Source: Acanthaster planci
Lineage: Eukaryota; Echinodermata; Asteroidea; Valvatida; Acanthasteridae
Length of the DNA stretch: 64,000 bases
Assembly (NCBI RefSeq): GCF_001949145.1
Contig: NW_019091435.1
Span: forward strand, 260,684 to 324,683
Direction: 5' to 3'
The notes under the pieces are model-generated. The model ran no database searches, was not told the origin of the DNA, and worked only from the letters and a program-made list of their open reading frames with translations. This document shows, piece by piece, positions 1 through 13,424 of this stretch (positions within the stretch are counted from its first letter, which is position 1; the number at the start of each line of letters is the position of its first letter). Both the position numbers and the translations under genes were made by a program.

Positions 1-1532
1 GTTCCGATTGGTCATTTGTCCCATTAATTTCGAAGGGGGATGTATTTCCATTTAGCATTTAGTAGTACATATTTTTATCTGGAGTTCTGATGGTTGCACG
101 GGAGTTTTAACATTTTGTAAATCATTCTTTTACTCTTGCACTGACAGCCAACTAAAGTTTTAGCAGCCACTTGTAGAAGACACATAACTGTGATGTCAAA
201 AGAGCAGGCCCTATTGAAGAAAAATATAAGCTGCACAAGTGCGTCTCAGAAAACTTCCTTGCCTGGGCCTTTTGAGCCTCGGCATATGTTTCTCCCAAAC
301 TAAAATGTCCCAGTCCAAAGTTCATGCTGTTTTAATAATTCAGAGTCTGGTCTGGTCTCACTGTGTGAGGCAAGTGGCAGATATAGAAGCTTAGTCACGT
401 GAGAAAGGGCGTCTGCTCTGCAGGAAGACTTGTTCATAATAAGCTGTGTCTCCATGCTCAATGTCAGACTATGTGCATACCGACAGAGTCACACTGCCAT
501 TATTGCTGGCAGGTGCTCCCATTATTTTTGTGCATAATAGAAGCAATTTTTTCCTCCAAAGTCAGGCAGGCGCCAATGGGTAGAAACTGATTGTATGCTA
601 TACAACCTGGGCCCTGCATGACACGCTGATCGACTGACCCCATGAAATTCAGAGTTGACTTCTACTTCTTGAATACTGCTACTAGGGAACAAATGTATGC
701 AACAGTTGTTTGGATTTTTATAGCTTCAAGCATCAGGAAACCACCAGTCTTTATTATATTTGATTCTTTTTATGAATGGGCTTTCATCTGAATCTTTACT
801 TCTCGATTGAGCTGGTGTGCTGTACTTGCACTTAAGTTTTTAAACCCAGTTAAGTACCAGTACCCTAACCCTCAAAGTTTTTGTACCACAGAAGGCTCTA
901 TCTTTCCCAAATCGTGTCAATCATGTATAATCTACCTGTGCCTTATAATGTACTTTGAAAGATGTCAGAGGGTTGTGATCAGTGAATATTTCACCACTTG
1001 ACTTTCTGTGTCCAGAAAAAAGTTGCACATCCAGAAACATCAATAGTTTCAACTCTTACTTATTAGTTCTTAATCTTCAGAGGGCAACATTGTAATGACT
1101 GGTCAGTAGATCACGTTTGCTGTTGAAAGCATTCAAGAAAATGAGTTTAAAATCATTTCAGTGCAGTAACTGTGACTAAAAGACTGTGTCCTCTTTTGTC
1201 ACAGGTGTGACAACACAACACAAAGGGGTGCTTTGTTGCCCAGCAACTGCATGCCTCAAAGATGACAGACCTCACTTCATGCAACACATACAACTTAGTT
1301 ACTCAGTTGAATGTGTGTGCAAGTCCCTATGCATGGCTTCTCACATGGTGACATGGGTCAGTGGCAATGGTGTGACTTTCTTGCACACAGCCAACTTGAT
1401 AGCCCAAAGCATGCACTAATTACTTCCTCAAAGTCTTCCTAATGAAGACCACATCAATGAACACTCTCTAGAGCAGGGTCCCATCAACACCGATACTGCA
1501 ATTTCTTTCAAGGGATTAAACAGCCTACTCAC
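1..1532 (-). other. Robo intron following the Ig1 exon (partial)
   Basis: This follows the donor at 1532-1527 in the sense direction of the gene. No minus-strand frame here continues Ig1: I looked for the W-[YF]-K-[DG]-G-E continuation and did not find it. The next exon must therefore lie beyond the left edge. The small plus-strand frames have no recognisable content. Confidence 0.7.
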
Positions 1533-1718
1533 CGAGATGCTCGGTTCTGGTCTGCCCTCAGCTCTGCAGTCAAGCCTAGCAGGCTCATTCTTTGGCACAA
1601 CCACATTCTGCGGATGTTCAGTGATGCTCGGTGGAACATCTTCTCTCCTTCTTGCTGCTACAACTGCAATCAAGCACATAAAAATCACATTAACTACAAA
1701 TTTAAATTGTTGGTTTGT
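1533..1718 (-). CDS. robo: Robo (Roundabout) receptor, exon for signal-peptide end and first half of Ig1
   Basis: Robo proteins are single-pass neuronal receptors for Slit that repel growing axons; Ig1 is the main Slit-binding domain. The minus-strand frame reads [19 protein letters not shown], then [19 protein letters not shown]. This matches the start of Robo Ig1 in flies and vertebrates: the PP-I-EHP motif, the NEPA-L-C strand with the first Ig cysteine, and the EGRPEP turn. The partner tryptophan should begin the next exon, outside the window. The 3' end is clear: a GTGAGT donor at 1532-1527 after a complete codon (phase 0). The 5' end is uncertain. A pyrimidine-rich CTGCAG acceptor gives a start at 1718 (186 nt, phase 0) and adds a hydrophobic run, [16 protein letters not shown], before RRRED that looks like a signal peptide core with VAA cleavage. 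A weaker TTGCAG acceptor gives 1663 (131 nt, phase 1) and would put the signal peptide in another exon. No in-frame ATG suits a start, so an upstream exon is needed. The Robo identity is secure; the boundary is less so. Confidence 0.88.
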
Positions 1719-4700
1719 CTGCAGAAGGGATTTAAGATGAAACCAGTACAAGCAGAATTAACCTGTAGAGAAAAACCATAGAGAGTCTGGGGTTCAATCC
1801 ACACACTTAGAGTGCCATGCAGGGCAAAATATCAAGGAACTGCCAAGCTGGGAATAGAGGTGGAAATAAACTGCAGAAGTCTGCCAGTTTCAAGTTAATC
1901 AGGTGACATCCCATATACACAGGGATGGCCAATTTATGACGTACCAACATGAAGGATTTATTGTGCTCTTTCTGTATTAAAATTTTAAAAGTGCACACAA
2001 ATGTAGAAGTTAAAAATGCCCTCAAGACACACTTCTCACAATGCAGTCATAACTTCTTGTTAATTCCATGTCCACCTATACGTCAAGCACCCCAGTGAAG
2101 AAAGTCTGAAACAGTTTACCAGACCAATGGAAACATTTCTTTCGGTCACTTCTGTGATGCCAATTTGATATTCTTGATTTCTCAACTTGTAATTCAGTTG
2201 TACAACTCTTTCTATAAATACAGGCCAACACAAGCAGGAAACCATGCTTCAATATTTATTTGAATGAAATCCAAACCATCCATGCAAGAAAGGTGAAGCC
2301 CAAGTAAATACACCCAAAGGGATAATATTACATGGTGGTATGATTTAGCACTACCAGATGGAAGGATAAAGATAGGACTACTCTATAAGTCCCAGGTGAC
2401 TCAACTACCTAAGCTGGCATTACAAAGTGAACTGACATTTAATAAGCATTAAACCCAAACAGTATAGGCAATTATGGAAGTATTTATCCACATTGGAAAC
2501 CTTGCTTTAATGTGGTTTGGTTATAAAAATGGAAATGACTGGAGTCATGCTTTTTAGACATGCACAAGCACATATTATGATTCAAGCATGATTCAAGGAA
2601 TAGGCCTATTCACATGGTATTTGCTCTCAGAGAGATGTCGACAAAGCTTTGCATTTATTAAAAATTTGGCTAGAATTGCTCATGTTCTTGACACTGCTGC
2701 TCAGTACTGTCTGTTTATTCACATGGACTTTCACTTTCCTTACACAAAGCACACAGCTAACACAAAGTCGCTCTCATTTTCAACTTCAGTCTCAGTCGTG
2801 GTGACTGAATCTGATACATTGTATGAGTGCATCCTCCCCAGAACTGCATCAGCGGGTTATTGCCAACATGCTGGGCTGGCACCATTGGCATTATCCCAAC
2901 AAATGAAATGACAGCACTTTAATCTGGACCTTGAGTTTGCATAAACAAGACTGTAATTAACTTCCTATACATTTGGAATCAATGATCTCTAATAAGCACT
3001 TCTGCACAACAGTTACACTCACAGGCACAAAGAGTCTTTTAACTTTAAAACTGTTTATAATCAGAGATGCATCCTGACAGGTGCAGGGTACATAGACAAG
3101 CCAAGGCAGATACCAGTAATTGCACTCACTAATTAATATGACATCCCCTCCCTCAAATTATCCATAGCACACATATCTTAATTGAAGCATTCCTGTCTAA
3201 TATGTCTAGAATGCCAGCTGCTACAAACCACACCACAGAGTCAGACCATGCATGAGTCTACATTGCCTTCCTGTAGAGCTGCTGCATACAAACACATCAA
3301 TAGTTTCATTTCAACTGAGTTTCAAAATTAAACAGATTTATACAAGCCCACTTTTAAATTCATTAAAATGTCGCTGATGTAATTACAATGAAATGTTACT
3401 GATCTTCCAAAGTACCTTTTAAGTAGTGGGCCTTCACTTTGGGTCTCATCTGAGCAAGCTTGTAGACCTCTTCTCAGTTTCAACTCAGTGCTTCTAAATG
3501 TAAGTTGAACTTGAAGGCCAATCCCCAACAAAAACAGATTTAAAGTCAATATTATACTCCAGATGTTACAATGATTTCAAAGAATTTTACTTAAGTACTC
3601 CCACAGATAATACTAGGATCATTTGAAATCTGCTGGAGCTGTGCTCTCCACAAATCAACACTGATAGATTTGCACCACAAATATCATGTAACATGATAGT
3701 AGAAAATGAGGTTTTCATCCTTCACTATCAATCTTATAAATGGGAACTATTCCAGAAAATCACTCAACAAGATACTCTTCAGAGTAGAACTATGTGTATC
3801 ACTGTCAGTTCTGAAAAACACAAGTGTTGATAGTAACAAATCACATTTTTTCAAATGACAGTCCATTCCTAGCCAGAATTTAGTTTATTGTTCAACAGCT
3901 GTTGAGCATAAAATTGGCTTTGAAGAATGTGAACTTCTTGTTGAGTGGAGGGAAGAATGTGTACACACCTTCAATGGAGTCAGGGCTGTTTATTTACCAT
4001 TGCTCTTTGTGATAACTCGGTGATAATCGGTTGTGCCCATAATGACAAGGCTAACACCGATCCATTTATCACTCATTCTGCTAATGTTTCCTGAGCAATC
4101 AATCACCTCTAGCATGGTTTGCTATTGTCTTCACCAGCAAATAAATGCACAGCAATTTTTCATGCAGTTAAATGAGTGGGCAGGATAATAGTTTTTATTT
4201 TCACAGGACTTCGTGGAGCCTCAACAATACCAAACACCTCGCCCACGTATTTCCGGTTACTTAAGCCAACAGAGGCAGTCTAGCAGCCCACCAAGTTCTT
4301 ATTGTCTCCATGGTCTCTTACCGAAGTAAAGAATAAAAATCTTTAAATGTAAAGAGAAACATCTTGCCATCAGATTAACATTCTCGATGCTCCATTTACA
4401 TCTTAGAAGATGTCATTAATATGCAACATTATCTCAATGAAAACATTGTCTACAAAAAGTCCTTCTTGCTTCAAATTGTTTAAAAAAGACTTTTTAATAA
4501 GGCCCCAAATCCCTTTGGCTTCACACCCCCTTCCCATTTCACCAAGCCTTGCCTTCATTAGTTCCCTTTAAATTTGAATTTTAGAGCGCGAAGAACACCT
4601 GATTATGCTCTCATTTGGCTGAAAGTGCATGATGGATATCTGTAAATATTCAATGTATTAATGTATACAATACACATAGCAACCAAAGTGCCGGATGATC

Positions 4701-7010
4701 TGCAACCACAGTTCTGCCTCTATGGGTGCAAGCCTGCAAGTTTGATCTGGGAATGGTTTTGGTCTTAATACAATTCAAAGCAGTCAAGAGTTTTATTTCC
4801 TTTACTTAAACATCCTGGGTATCTTCTGTGAGTCTGCATGCATTCTTCAGAAGGTTACAAAGCATCAAACTAGTCTTTATGTATGAGCGTATAGTTACAA
4901 AACAAAACAGACTTGCACAAATGCAACATGACTTAAGTAATTCAAGAAATTTTCAATTAAATGTGAGAAACATTTATTCACCACACAGTTTTGCAGGCAA
5001 AATTCTTTTATCCTGTCTTCCTCTGTGACCCAACAACTTTTAATGAATACAGCCTTTCCTTATTTACTGAGCATTAACAAGCCACCAGACTTCAAAGTGG
5101 TGTCTGGAATATATTAATGTGGGGATTAGCTAGCAGACCAACGTGGAGCCTCCTCAACACATTCCTTACAATTAAATGGAAACATGAACTGGCAAGTAAA
5201 CTAATACAAAGCCAAACAACACCAACTTATTTGCAATTCACACCACTATATTAAAAAACACGAATAATGCCAGTTGTTGTTCATTCAGCAGAGGAAGTCC
5301 TTGCATGGTTGGCAGACGGACAAGATTACAAGAAATGGCCTTTGAAATAACTTCACAACTGCAACATCCATAAACCTGACCCTGAGGAATCAAATGGTCA
5401 TTTCACTGGGCATTTTGCTGTCTCTAATAAACAGTCTCAACTTTTAATGTCTTCCTGTTTTGCAAGGAGCAGGCAGTATGGCCCTGGTTGGGGCAAGACC
5501 AGGCTAGACCACACCTGCACTGGCCTTCAGAGAGAAGCAATATCTATTTCAACACTGGACAAATTGAGCATGCAATGGAGGCCCTGATACATGGACACAT
5601 TTATGGAATGCCCCTGGCTGTTGGAGTGGATCCTCAGATTTCCTGATCTTTTGTACTGACCACTGAAAACATATGTCTACACCTGTACACCTTCATTGCT
5701 CATGGCAATAAAATATGAAATTGTTGAAACAATAAAACAGCAGTTTTGTTTCTTCCCCTAGGAAGAAAGATATTAATCCTGGACTCCACGGAAGAGAGTT
5801 TATATTCCATTGATAAGATAGAAGTCAAAATCATTTGGATTTTTGAGGATTTAACCTGATTCTGCAGTGACTAAAATCTGACTTTTCCAAGAGGACAAAT
5901 TTTGATAGACATAACTAGCCATAGCATATTATCCAACATACAACAAGAAAAAATAATTTATTAGAGTTCTCCAACCCAAACACTGATACACTGGTATTTC
6001 CATACATGAGAAATCAGCTTCCATGCACGTGTTCATGACTGCATGAAGTTGTTAGCTGTGCACTTCCTGTACGCAACAAGCTACATGTATTTTCTCAGAC
6101 TAACTAATTTCTGGAATTGACTGGCTCTCAAAATATGTCTGACCTTTCTGAAATGCTGGCATACTTAGAAACAACTACACCTTTTAATCCCATAAATTCA
6201 CCCTAAAATGTGCTCTTACATAAAAACACAATCATAATGGTATTAAGCATGTAATATGCTCTGCTCTTAATGAGATTGGATTAGTTACTCTGTAATCCTA
6301 TTTATCTTGATGAAGCTCACTTCACTCCTTTATTGTGTCAGTGGCTCAAGCTAAGAAGGGCTTATCTAGTGTGCAGAGGCCCAACACACCCTCATTACTG
6401 TTATATACAACCCACACAAATACAGCTTCTAATCCTATTGCAAAATGTTTACAAGAACTCTTATACAAATCTATTAAAAAAGATGGGAAGATTTTCTGAG
6501 CAAGTGGATAATCCAGGAGGGAATGTTTGCACAGACCAGTTCATCACACTGCTGTTGGATGGATTGCAATCTCTTGATCCACCTTGCTAAAACTACATTA
6601 AGGAGGACTTTCATCAGTATATTGCTTAGAATCTTTCTAAAGCAAATTATACTGAAAACCCTGTGGGATACCCGTACTCTCTCAGTCTTCTCTATGATAA
6701 CTGACCAACACTGAGAAAAGTGCAATAATATTCTGAAATAAGAATGAGGCACTATTGAAGTTAAGCAAAAACCACATTCCTCAATTTTTAAACACTTAAA
6801 ATGATGCAAATGAAGGACAATATCACAGCCAAGTCCAGAGAAGCTTCAGCAAGACATTTTATCTCAACAATCACACATTGTGTAATTTGAACAGAAATGG
6901 TAACAAGCATCCTGAACCCAACTCACAAGCCAATAAAAATAATAGACAAAATATCACAACAGGGTAAGGAGTGTATAGCCAGTTATGTCTGACTGCGCAC
7001 AACCGCATGC

Positions 7011-7074
7011 ATTCAGTGAAATGTAGCTTACTATGAGCACACATTCAGTGAAATGTAGCTTATTGTGAGCACAC
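7011..7074. repeat. 32-bp tandem duplication
   Basis: Two adjacent copies of a 32-bp unit beginning ATTCAGTGAAATGTAGCTTA, with period 32 (7011-7042 and 7043-7074). The copies differ at only a few bases (for example CTATGAG against TTGTGAG). This is a recent local slippage or duplication event, with no coding meaning seen. Confidence 0.9.
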
Positions 7075-7429
7075 AGGATGAGCGTAGACAAAGCTACAAG
7101 TTTGTGGCACAGGCTCTCCTCTGTTCTTCAGCATTTTTCGGGTAGAAAGTGTCATCTTTTTCCTTTATAATGTACTCAAGAACTTTTTCTATACTCATCC
7201 CATTATTTGCAGTGATGCTGTTGAATTTGTTACAATACACAGAATATGATGGGCAACTGATTGGCAGCATTGAAGAATGCACCCAAATGGCCAAGAAAAG
7301 TGTGGCAAATTTAAGAAAGGAAAGCCACTTTCCTGTTCAAGCAGCCACACTTATAGTAATAGGAATCTCAATTTATTCTAATCAAAAATGGCTACATCAG
7401 CAACTGCTTACACACAGGTCTCTATTACC

Positions 7430-7447
7430 ATAGAGCTACAGCTCTAT
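7430..7447. repeat. Small perfect inverted repeat
   Basis: The arms ATAGAGCT and AGCTCTAT are separated by AC. It is too short to assign a role and is listed only as visible structure. Confidence 0.6.
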
Positions 7448-10400
7448 GCTATTACATCTCAATACAAAGCTGTTGCATGAAAACTGCAGTGATGCATTGT
7501 TCAAATGTATAAGTTCTCTTACTGCTCATTCGTTTTCAAAGATTTGACAAAAGCTAACCAGAAAAGACATTATTTTGAAAATTTGAGAATGATATTCCAA
7601 CACTGTTCACGTACTACACCACAAAATAATGCCGATGCTGCAAGTAATGTTTATCGGGTGTTTATCGTTTCAGCGTTTGGTTGTATGTTTTTACCCTAAT
7701 CCAAATTTACCAAGCACTTACATGCTCAATACTGCTTCCACTAAACCAAGGCCCACTAAACCAAACCGATCTTCTATCCTCATGTAGTGCATGATATTGA
7801 TAAGATATTCTCTTCCCTTTTCACAAGGCTTACTCTCAGTAAGAGATATGATCCCCAATTGATAAGGTAAAATAAAGATGCTAACAAAAAGACGGAAGAG
7901 TGTGTCAAGAACAAGGGCCTGAGAAAACAAAGGTAATCTCCACGCAACCATTTGTGTAATGAACACTAATCCAGAGGCTTCGCTGATACTGTTAGTTCTT
8001 TGTGAGTCACTTTCTCTGAGGCTTCAACATGATCAACCTGGGTTCACGCTTGGCAGGCCTTGATGACTCTCTCACCAAGCTCTACCAATACTTAGTTTAA
8101 TGGTTGGTTTAATCTGAGTCAGCCAAGAACAAGCATATTTCATCAGTGCACACTGCCAGCCCACAGCCCAAGGCTTGGGACACTCTGGGAAACAAAAGAC
8201 CCACACTCCACCAAGCACAGACAATTTTTCAAAGAATTCAAAAAGCATTTTCAGCTGCACTGCTGAATGATACAGGGCAAAGTAATCAGAATTATTAAAT
8301 ATTCTTTCTCTGTAAGTTATTAAGTGATTGATGAAAACCACAGCCAACCTTTCTCAAATTATGACATTCCTCACTAAATTCTACTCTCCACCAAAAAGCA
8401 AATCAAAAATTTATTTCATTACAAAACCAATGTCCATATGGTTGAAACTTGAACAGAAACCTTCTGTTCATGTTATTGACATGAGACACGTAAAAACGAT
8501 TAATAAATTATGTTCACTGTTGAGAAAGGCACATCCTATTTCAGTGGCATTGTAAACCGACAACTAAAAATACATGTTGTGAATAACCCAGTTGGCCCAT
8601 CATCAAGTAAACCATGTAAACTGTAACTCATTTGCTGAACACATGTTCCTTTCATAGTGGTTTTGAAGTAGTGAAAATAAGTTTTCTGAAATGCTGCAAT
8701 GTGCTATCATTCATTATAACAGTATTTTACCACTGTCAAGTGTCAGCATAAACTTACCACAATTTGAAAGTGCCAGAAGGACAATCAGTACAGATGGCTC
8801 ATTCCTCATCCTATCTCCACATGTGGCTACCACACAGTCTTTATAATCCACAGGTTAAGGCACCATAAAGAAAGCAAACAGATCCTTCAGTACTGATCAG
8901 TATCCCACACAACTTGTAGGCCTTGATTACTTCACCAGCAGAGAATTAAAAAATATCCGACTAGCTGTGGGCATGCTTGGAGTTAGGTGCCAATCTCATT
9001 ACAGATAGGACTTTGATTTGAATATCATTTGATGGAGAGCAATCACTGCCAATAATCTTTCCACTTCAAGTTCACTTCAGTCAGGGATAAAATGTGAGGT
9101 GCTCACACCTGAGAAACCTACATGTATGTCCTTTTATACTGATCCAGAGTAGCTAAATAAATCCCTCAGTGAAGTTCACACTGACTATAACGAGTCCTCC
9201 TCCACCAATGTGCTCTAGTTAGGCCACACCACCTCCAGCTACACCAACTTGTAATCAAGTGGAAGTATTTACAAATGCAGCCAGTTGCTGCATGAAGCCT
9301 GTGCACACAGTGGTCTCACCCAGTGTGCAGTGATATGGACAGATCCTCACTCCATGAGTAGTAGAGGGCCCATGCTCCATGCCACACACCTGGTAAATGT
9401 CTTAAGGCTTGGAACAGATTGCGCCTGGACTCTACCATTCGTGTTTCATGGGGTTGTGATTAGGTGACGGAGGGTGACATGAAGGCAATATTTCCACTGC
9501 AGAGAATCTTGTCAAGGCACATCTTGATTTTAACAATTGGAGATATCCCGTAGAGCTGAGAGACTTTTTTTAAAACATGGTGTGTTCTCCCTCCCCCTGA
9601 ACTATTTAATAGTCCAGGATTATTGGGGGGGGGATCAGACTCTTGAGCCCATTAGAATTTCCATTCACTTTGTTATCATTTTAAACAATAAACTGTAAGT
9701 GTTGCTAAATATTTGCATTAAGTATAAAGCTACTGGGCCTTGAGGAATAGAGATATTAGGTTTGATGGTTCTGAGATTTTATAGGAGGAAGTAAGCCATT
9801 GATATAACAACCTGTGGGCCAGTGTGCCTAGTAGAGAGGACAGGGCGGGTTGGTCAAAGCAGAGTGTGGATTGAGGAGGCAGATGGCCTGTAGGGTTAGT
9901 ACCTGCTACTCCTATGCACTCAATACATCGCTCCTGGCATATTACCACAACTCATCAAATCTTATTATTAAAACACACACTCAGCACATGTGCTCACTAA
10001 GCTGGCCATAGAGAAACCCACCTGATTCCCCATGTCGCCCAGAAAAGAAAAAAAAAACTCCAATCCTATTTAGCACAGTTGGGTAAGTCCACCCATTCAA
10101 TACATTGTTTATCCACAGTGTGCAGGATATTATTGGCTTTATTGGTAAAGCTGTCAAACACAGCCAGCTGAACTACCTCCTTCAATCCAACATTGCTTCA
10201 TGGTCACTGATTTATTTGTTAGCTTCAATGCTAGGCTGGAAAAAATGGAATGTTCCCACACATCACACACAATGCATTGTTATGAACCCATCAAAAATCA
10301 ATTTCCTCTCTCTCCAATGACATTTGTCATTTTTCATATTGTGGGGGAGTACTGCACTTTTGTTGAGAGCCTTGTCAACTTGCTGGCAGTATTGGGAAAG

Positions 10401-13005
10401 GTTAATCAAAGCACAAAGAAACTTTACTGACCTCACCAAAATGAAGTCTGTCAGACGGCAAGCACCTAATGAAGGCTGACGTATTAATTTCTTTATCTTT
10501 CCACTTTTCCCCCTTTTTAAATTGTTTTCTTTTCTTTTCTCCCTTTTCAAGGGAGCAATGACCAAATTTTATGAAACCTTTCCAACTGAAGTGTTGCTCA
10601 GGATTGAGAAATAAAGAAAGAATGCAAGCGCAGTGGGAAGCTTCATTACTACTTTGTGACAACAGAGGACACACACTAGGACAAATGCAAGTTTCTTCAA
10701 ATTCCTTCCAATTGTTAACATAGCCTCTCTCAACATTTTATTTACAAGTATCCATTCCCTTATTCTCTCCTGGGCTTTCACTTCCATACATGGTTAAGAA
10801 TAAGACTTCCACGTGTATTTGCATGCTAGGTACATAACATCTACATGGACTTCTTTGTCATGGAGGCTACATTTCCAAATCACATCATCCCCGTGGAAGT
10901 TATAACAGTAAACAAATCAGCTTTCATTTTTGTTCCAGCTAAGGGTCATTTTATAAATAACTCAAACAGGGGGATGTCCTGTAACTCAAACAACTTGTAC
11001 ACATTTCTGCATGAGTCCTTTCAATGAGACACTTATCCAAGTATCTAATGAGTATACACCACCTTGTTGACAATACATGGCATTCCCAGCTAATTTTCCA
11101 ATTTTCAACTCATTCTGTTCTCACTTTTTCAAATATGTACTGCTTTTATTTGCAAGTGTTGTGGGGTTAATGCCCATACCATTTAACATTGAATTTGATT
11201 TTGAATAGTAAAGGCACATTTTTGCTCATTTCAGTCACACTTTGGCTTGTTTCTCGATTCCTGAAAAACTTTCCGTTATGATTTGAGCACTGAATAAGTT
11301 TACTTTTTCTCATCTGCTTTCAGGCACTGCACATATTTTCACCTCAAAACATTCAATAAGTGAGAAAATATCAAATACACTTTCATGTTCCAACATGTAT
11401 ATAGTTTTTAATCTTCTTCAAGCTTCTGAATTTTTTCTTTGCTCTTCAAGGTTATCCTTTTTGTTTACACCAAAGCAGCATGGTTTAATCATGGATTATT
11501 GAACCTTCTATAGCCTCAAATAAAAAGGAGTCTTTTTACAACGTGCTGTGCATGTTTCCACCAATCTGACTGACCTTGTAGCAGCTCTAAAGAGGACCAT
11601 GCAATACCATTTTAACAATATCCTCAGCATGCACCTTTGTGCTCTACTGTTCCCTTTTTTCAGCCAAAAAGTATTTCAACGCCTTGGGGGTTCTCGCTGT
11701 CTCATTTCAATGAGCAAATTTGTGAAATGTTAGGCAGAAGTTTAGCCTTCAGCTGTGTCAACAGTAAAAATTGTCACCATCTTTCTCCATTAGTGTTGCA
11801 AGTACAGTATTCATCAGTCACTCAATTTAAAAGCTTTATGTACAAATGATGTCAGTGAGCCAAAGTTTGGATCCATCATTTACAGTGGAAATCCATACAT
11901 TGTGAACTGTTTGCTAAACAGTATTTCAACAGTAAAAGAGTGCACTTCCAAAAAACATTCAAACCAGAAAAGAATGCTTTAATATTTTAATGCGGCTAAG
12001 ATACACAGACATTTGCCAACAGTACATGTATGTTTCAGTGTCAAACTAATTTCAGAGTTGCCTTCCCCCACTTCCAACCCTCTTTGGAATCCCTAATAAG
12101 TTCATAATTATCACTCGCCAAGAATGCAGGGTCCAGGTGTCCCCATATGTGCAAACATACCTGGCTAAGATGTCTGCACTGACATCATTAAAGAACAAAA
12201 TGAAAGCAACAAAATAATGATGGTTTCCATCTGTATCAGGTTACTTGGCGATTCAACATGATCAACGATAATGACTTCATTACAGCTGCTTACAGTCAGC
12301 TGCTAATTATTCTTCTTGTAGAGTATCTCCATTACTGACTTCTTTGCAATATCAGCATAGTTCATCATTTCAGGCATCATGGAAGGAAATTTACTTCACT
12401 TGCTGCAGTCATACTTAACAGGCCATGTATTATCTATTCAATGATCACCCAATCAATCACAGTGGTCCTGCACTAGGTGTGACCATGGTTTGAAATAACT
12501 TGTTGAAAGACTATGCTAGACAGAAAGAAAAACTAGAAATAAAGACAGAAATAAAAAAGCATTTGAACAAGAACAAAACTGTTTCAGTAGATTTCCTTTC
12601 CTGCCCAAAGTATATGGCACAGGATGGTGTATGGGATATTACCATTGCTGGACTTCCTCAAGGGCCAGCTTGCTGTTATTTTAAGTAAGATCTATGCAGG
12701 AAATTAGTTTTGGAAACAGATAGCCAATATATCCACAACAGTGAGCTCCCACTGGGCTAAATTCAACCCCACAGTCACTACTGGTCTACATGATGCATCA
12801 TTAAAATAGTCAATAAAAAAGAAATTAGCGACAGCCAGGAAATCCAATCTGCTATGCCAGGGATGGTCTGACATTGGAGAATATCCAACTTCTCTGACAG
12901 CAAATGTCAGCCTTTCTATGCAATGTATGGAACTCTAGCAACATTGCAGCTGAGCATGGATCAGTAGTTACTGCCACATTGGCCCTGTCACCCAGCTGCG
13001 GCATT

Positions 13006-13149
13006 GGGGGAGAGGGGCCACAAAACTAGCCGGGGGAGGGGAGAGGGGGGACACATCACAAGAATAGATGTTCATGCATATGGTTTGGCCTAAGAGGAGG
13101 CAAGCTGATTGCCAGGGAAGCCTGACCCCTCCAGTCCCCCTCCCCTCCC
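13006..13149. repeat. G-rich block and C-rich partner, inverted pair with G-quadruplex potential
   Basis: Five G runs lie at 13006-13010, 13014-13017, 13032-13036, 13038-13041 and 13045-13050, enough for an intramolecular G-quadruplex on the plus strand. About 85 bp further on, 13134-13149 reads CCCCCTCCCCTCCCCC, the near-complement of the GGGGGAGGGGAGAGGGGGG block. The two can alternatively pair as a hairpin stem. No coding content is seen. Confidence 0.65.
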
Positions 13150-13424
13150 CCACAGGCCTGTACAGTGTACTATAATGTCAGATACTAGAAGTGATATCTT
13201 TACTATTCGACAACTAATACAAAACTGTAGCAAATATAGCATTCTATTTTCCTCCAGCATAATATTATGGAATACTCAATAGGCCTACTTAAAAAAATAA
13301 AAATCAAAAGATGCACTATAAACATACAAAGACATCAGCTTGCAATTGTATTTTCACAATAAAGTAAATTAAAGTTCACAAAAACAGCCACATGTACGAT
13401 ACCAATGTTCCTAACCACACGTAC

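Larger units (their letters stand above)
1719..13424 (-). other. Intron-like DNA upstream of the Ig1 exon
   Basis: AT-rich sequence with many short frames on both strands and no recognisable protein motif. A branch-point-like GTTAAT lies at 1689-1694, inside the longer exon model, and would serve the alternative acceptor at 1664. The stretch contains one 32-bp tandem duplication (7011-7074), a small perfect hairpin at 7430-7447 and a long pyrimidine tract at about 10490-10550. If the candidate first exon at 13425 is wrong, this intron extends further right, possibly through the whole window. Confidence 0.55.

Noticed and set aside
1780-1810. GGTTCAATCC, B-box-like, on plus
   Set aside because: No A box or cloverleaf around it.
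10569-10787. Minus-strand peptide with a signal-like core (KLAFVLVCVLCC), a possible Robo signal exon
   Set aside because: The available donor (CAC AAA then GTAGTA) is phase 0 and would stack a second hydrophobic core before that of the 1718 exon. For the phase-1 exon model no good donor exists.
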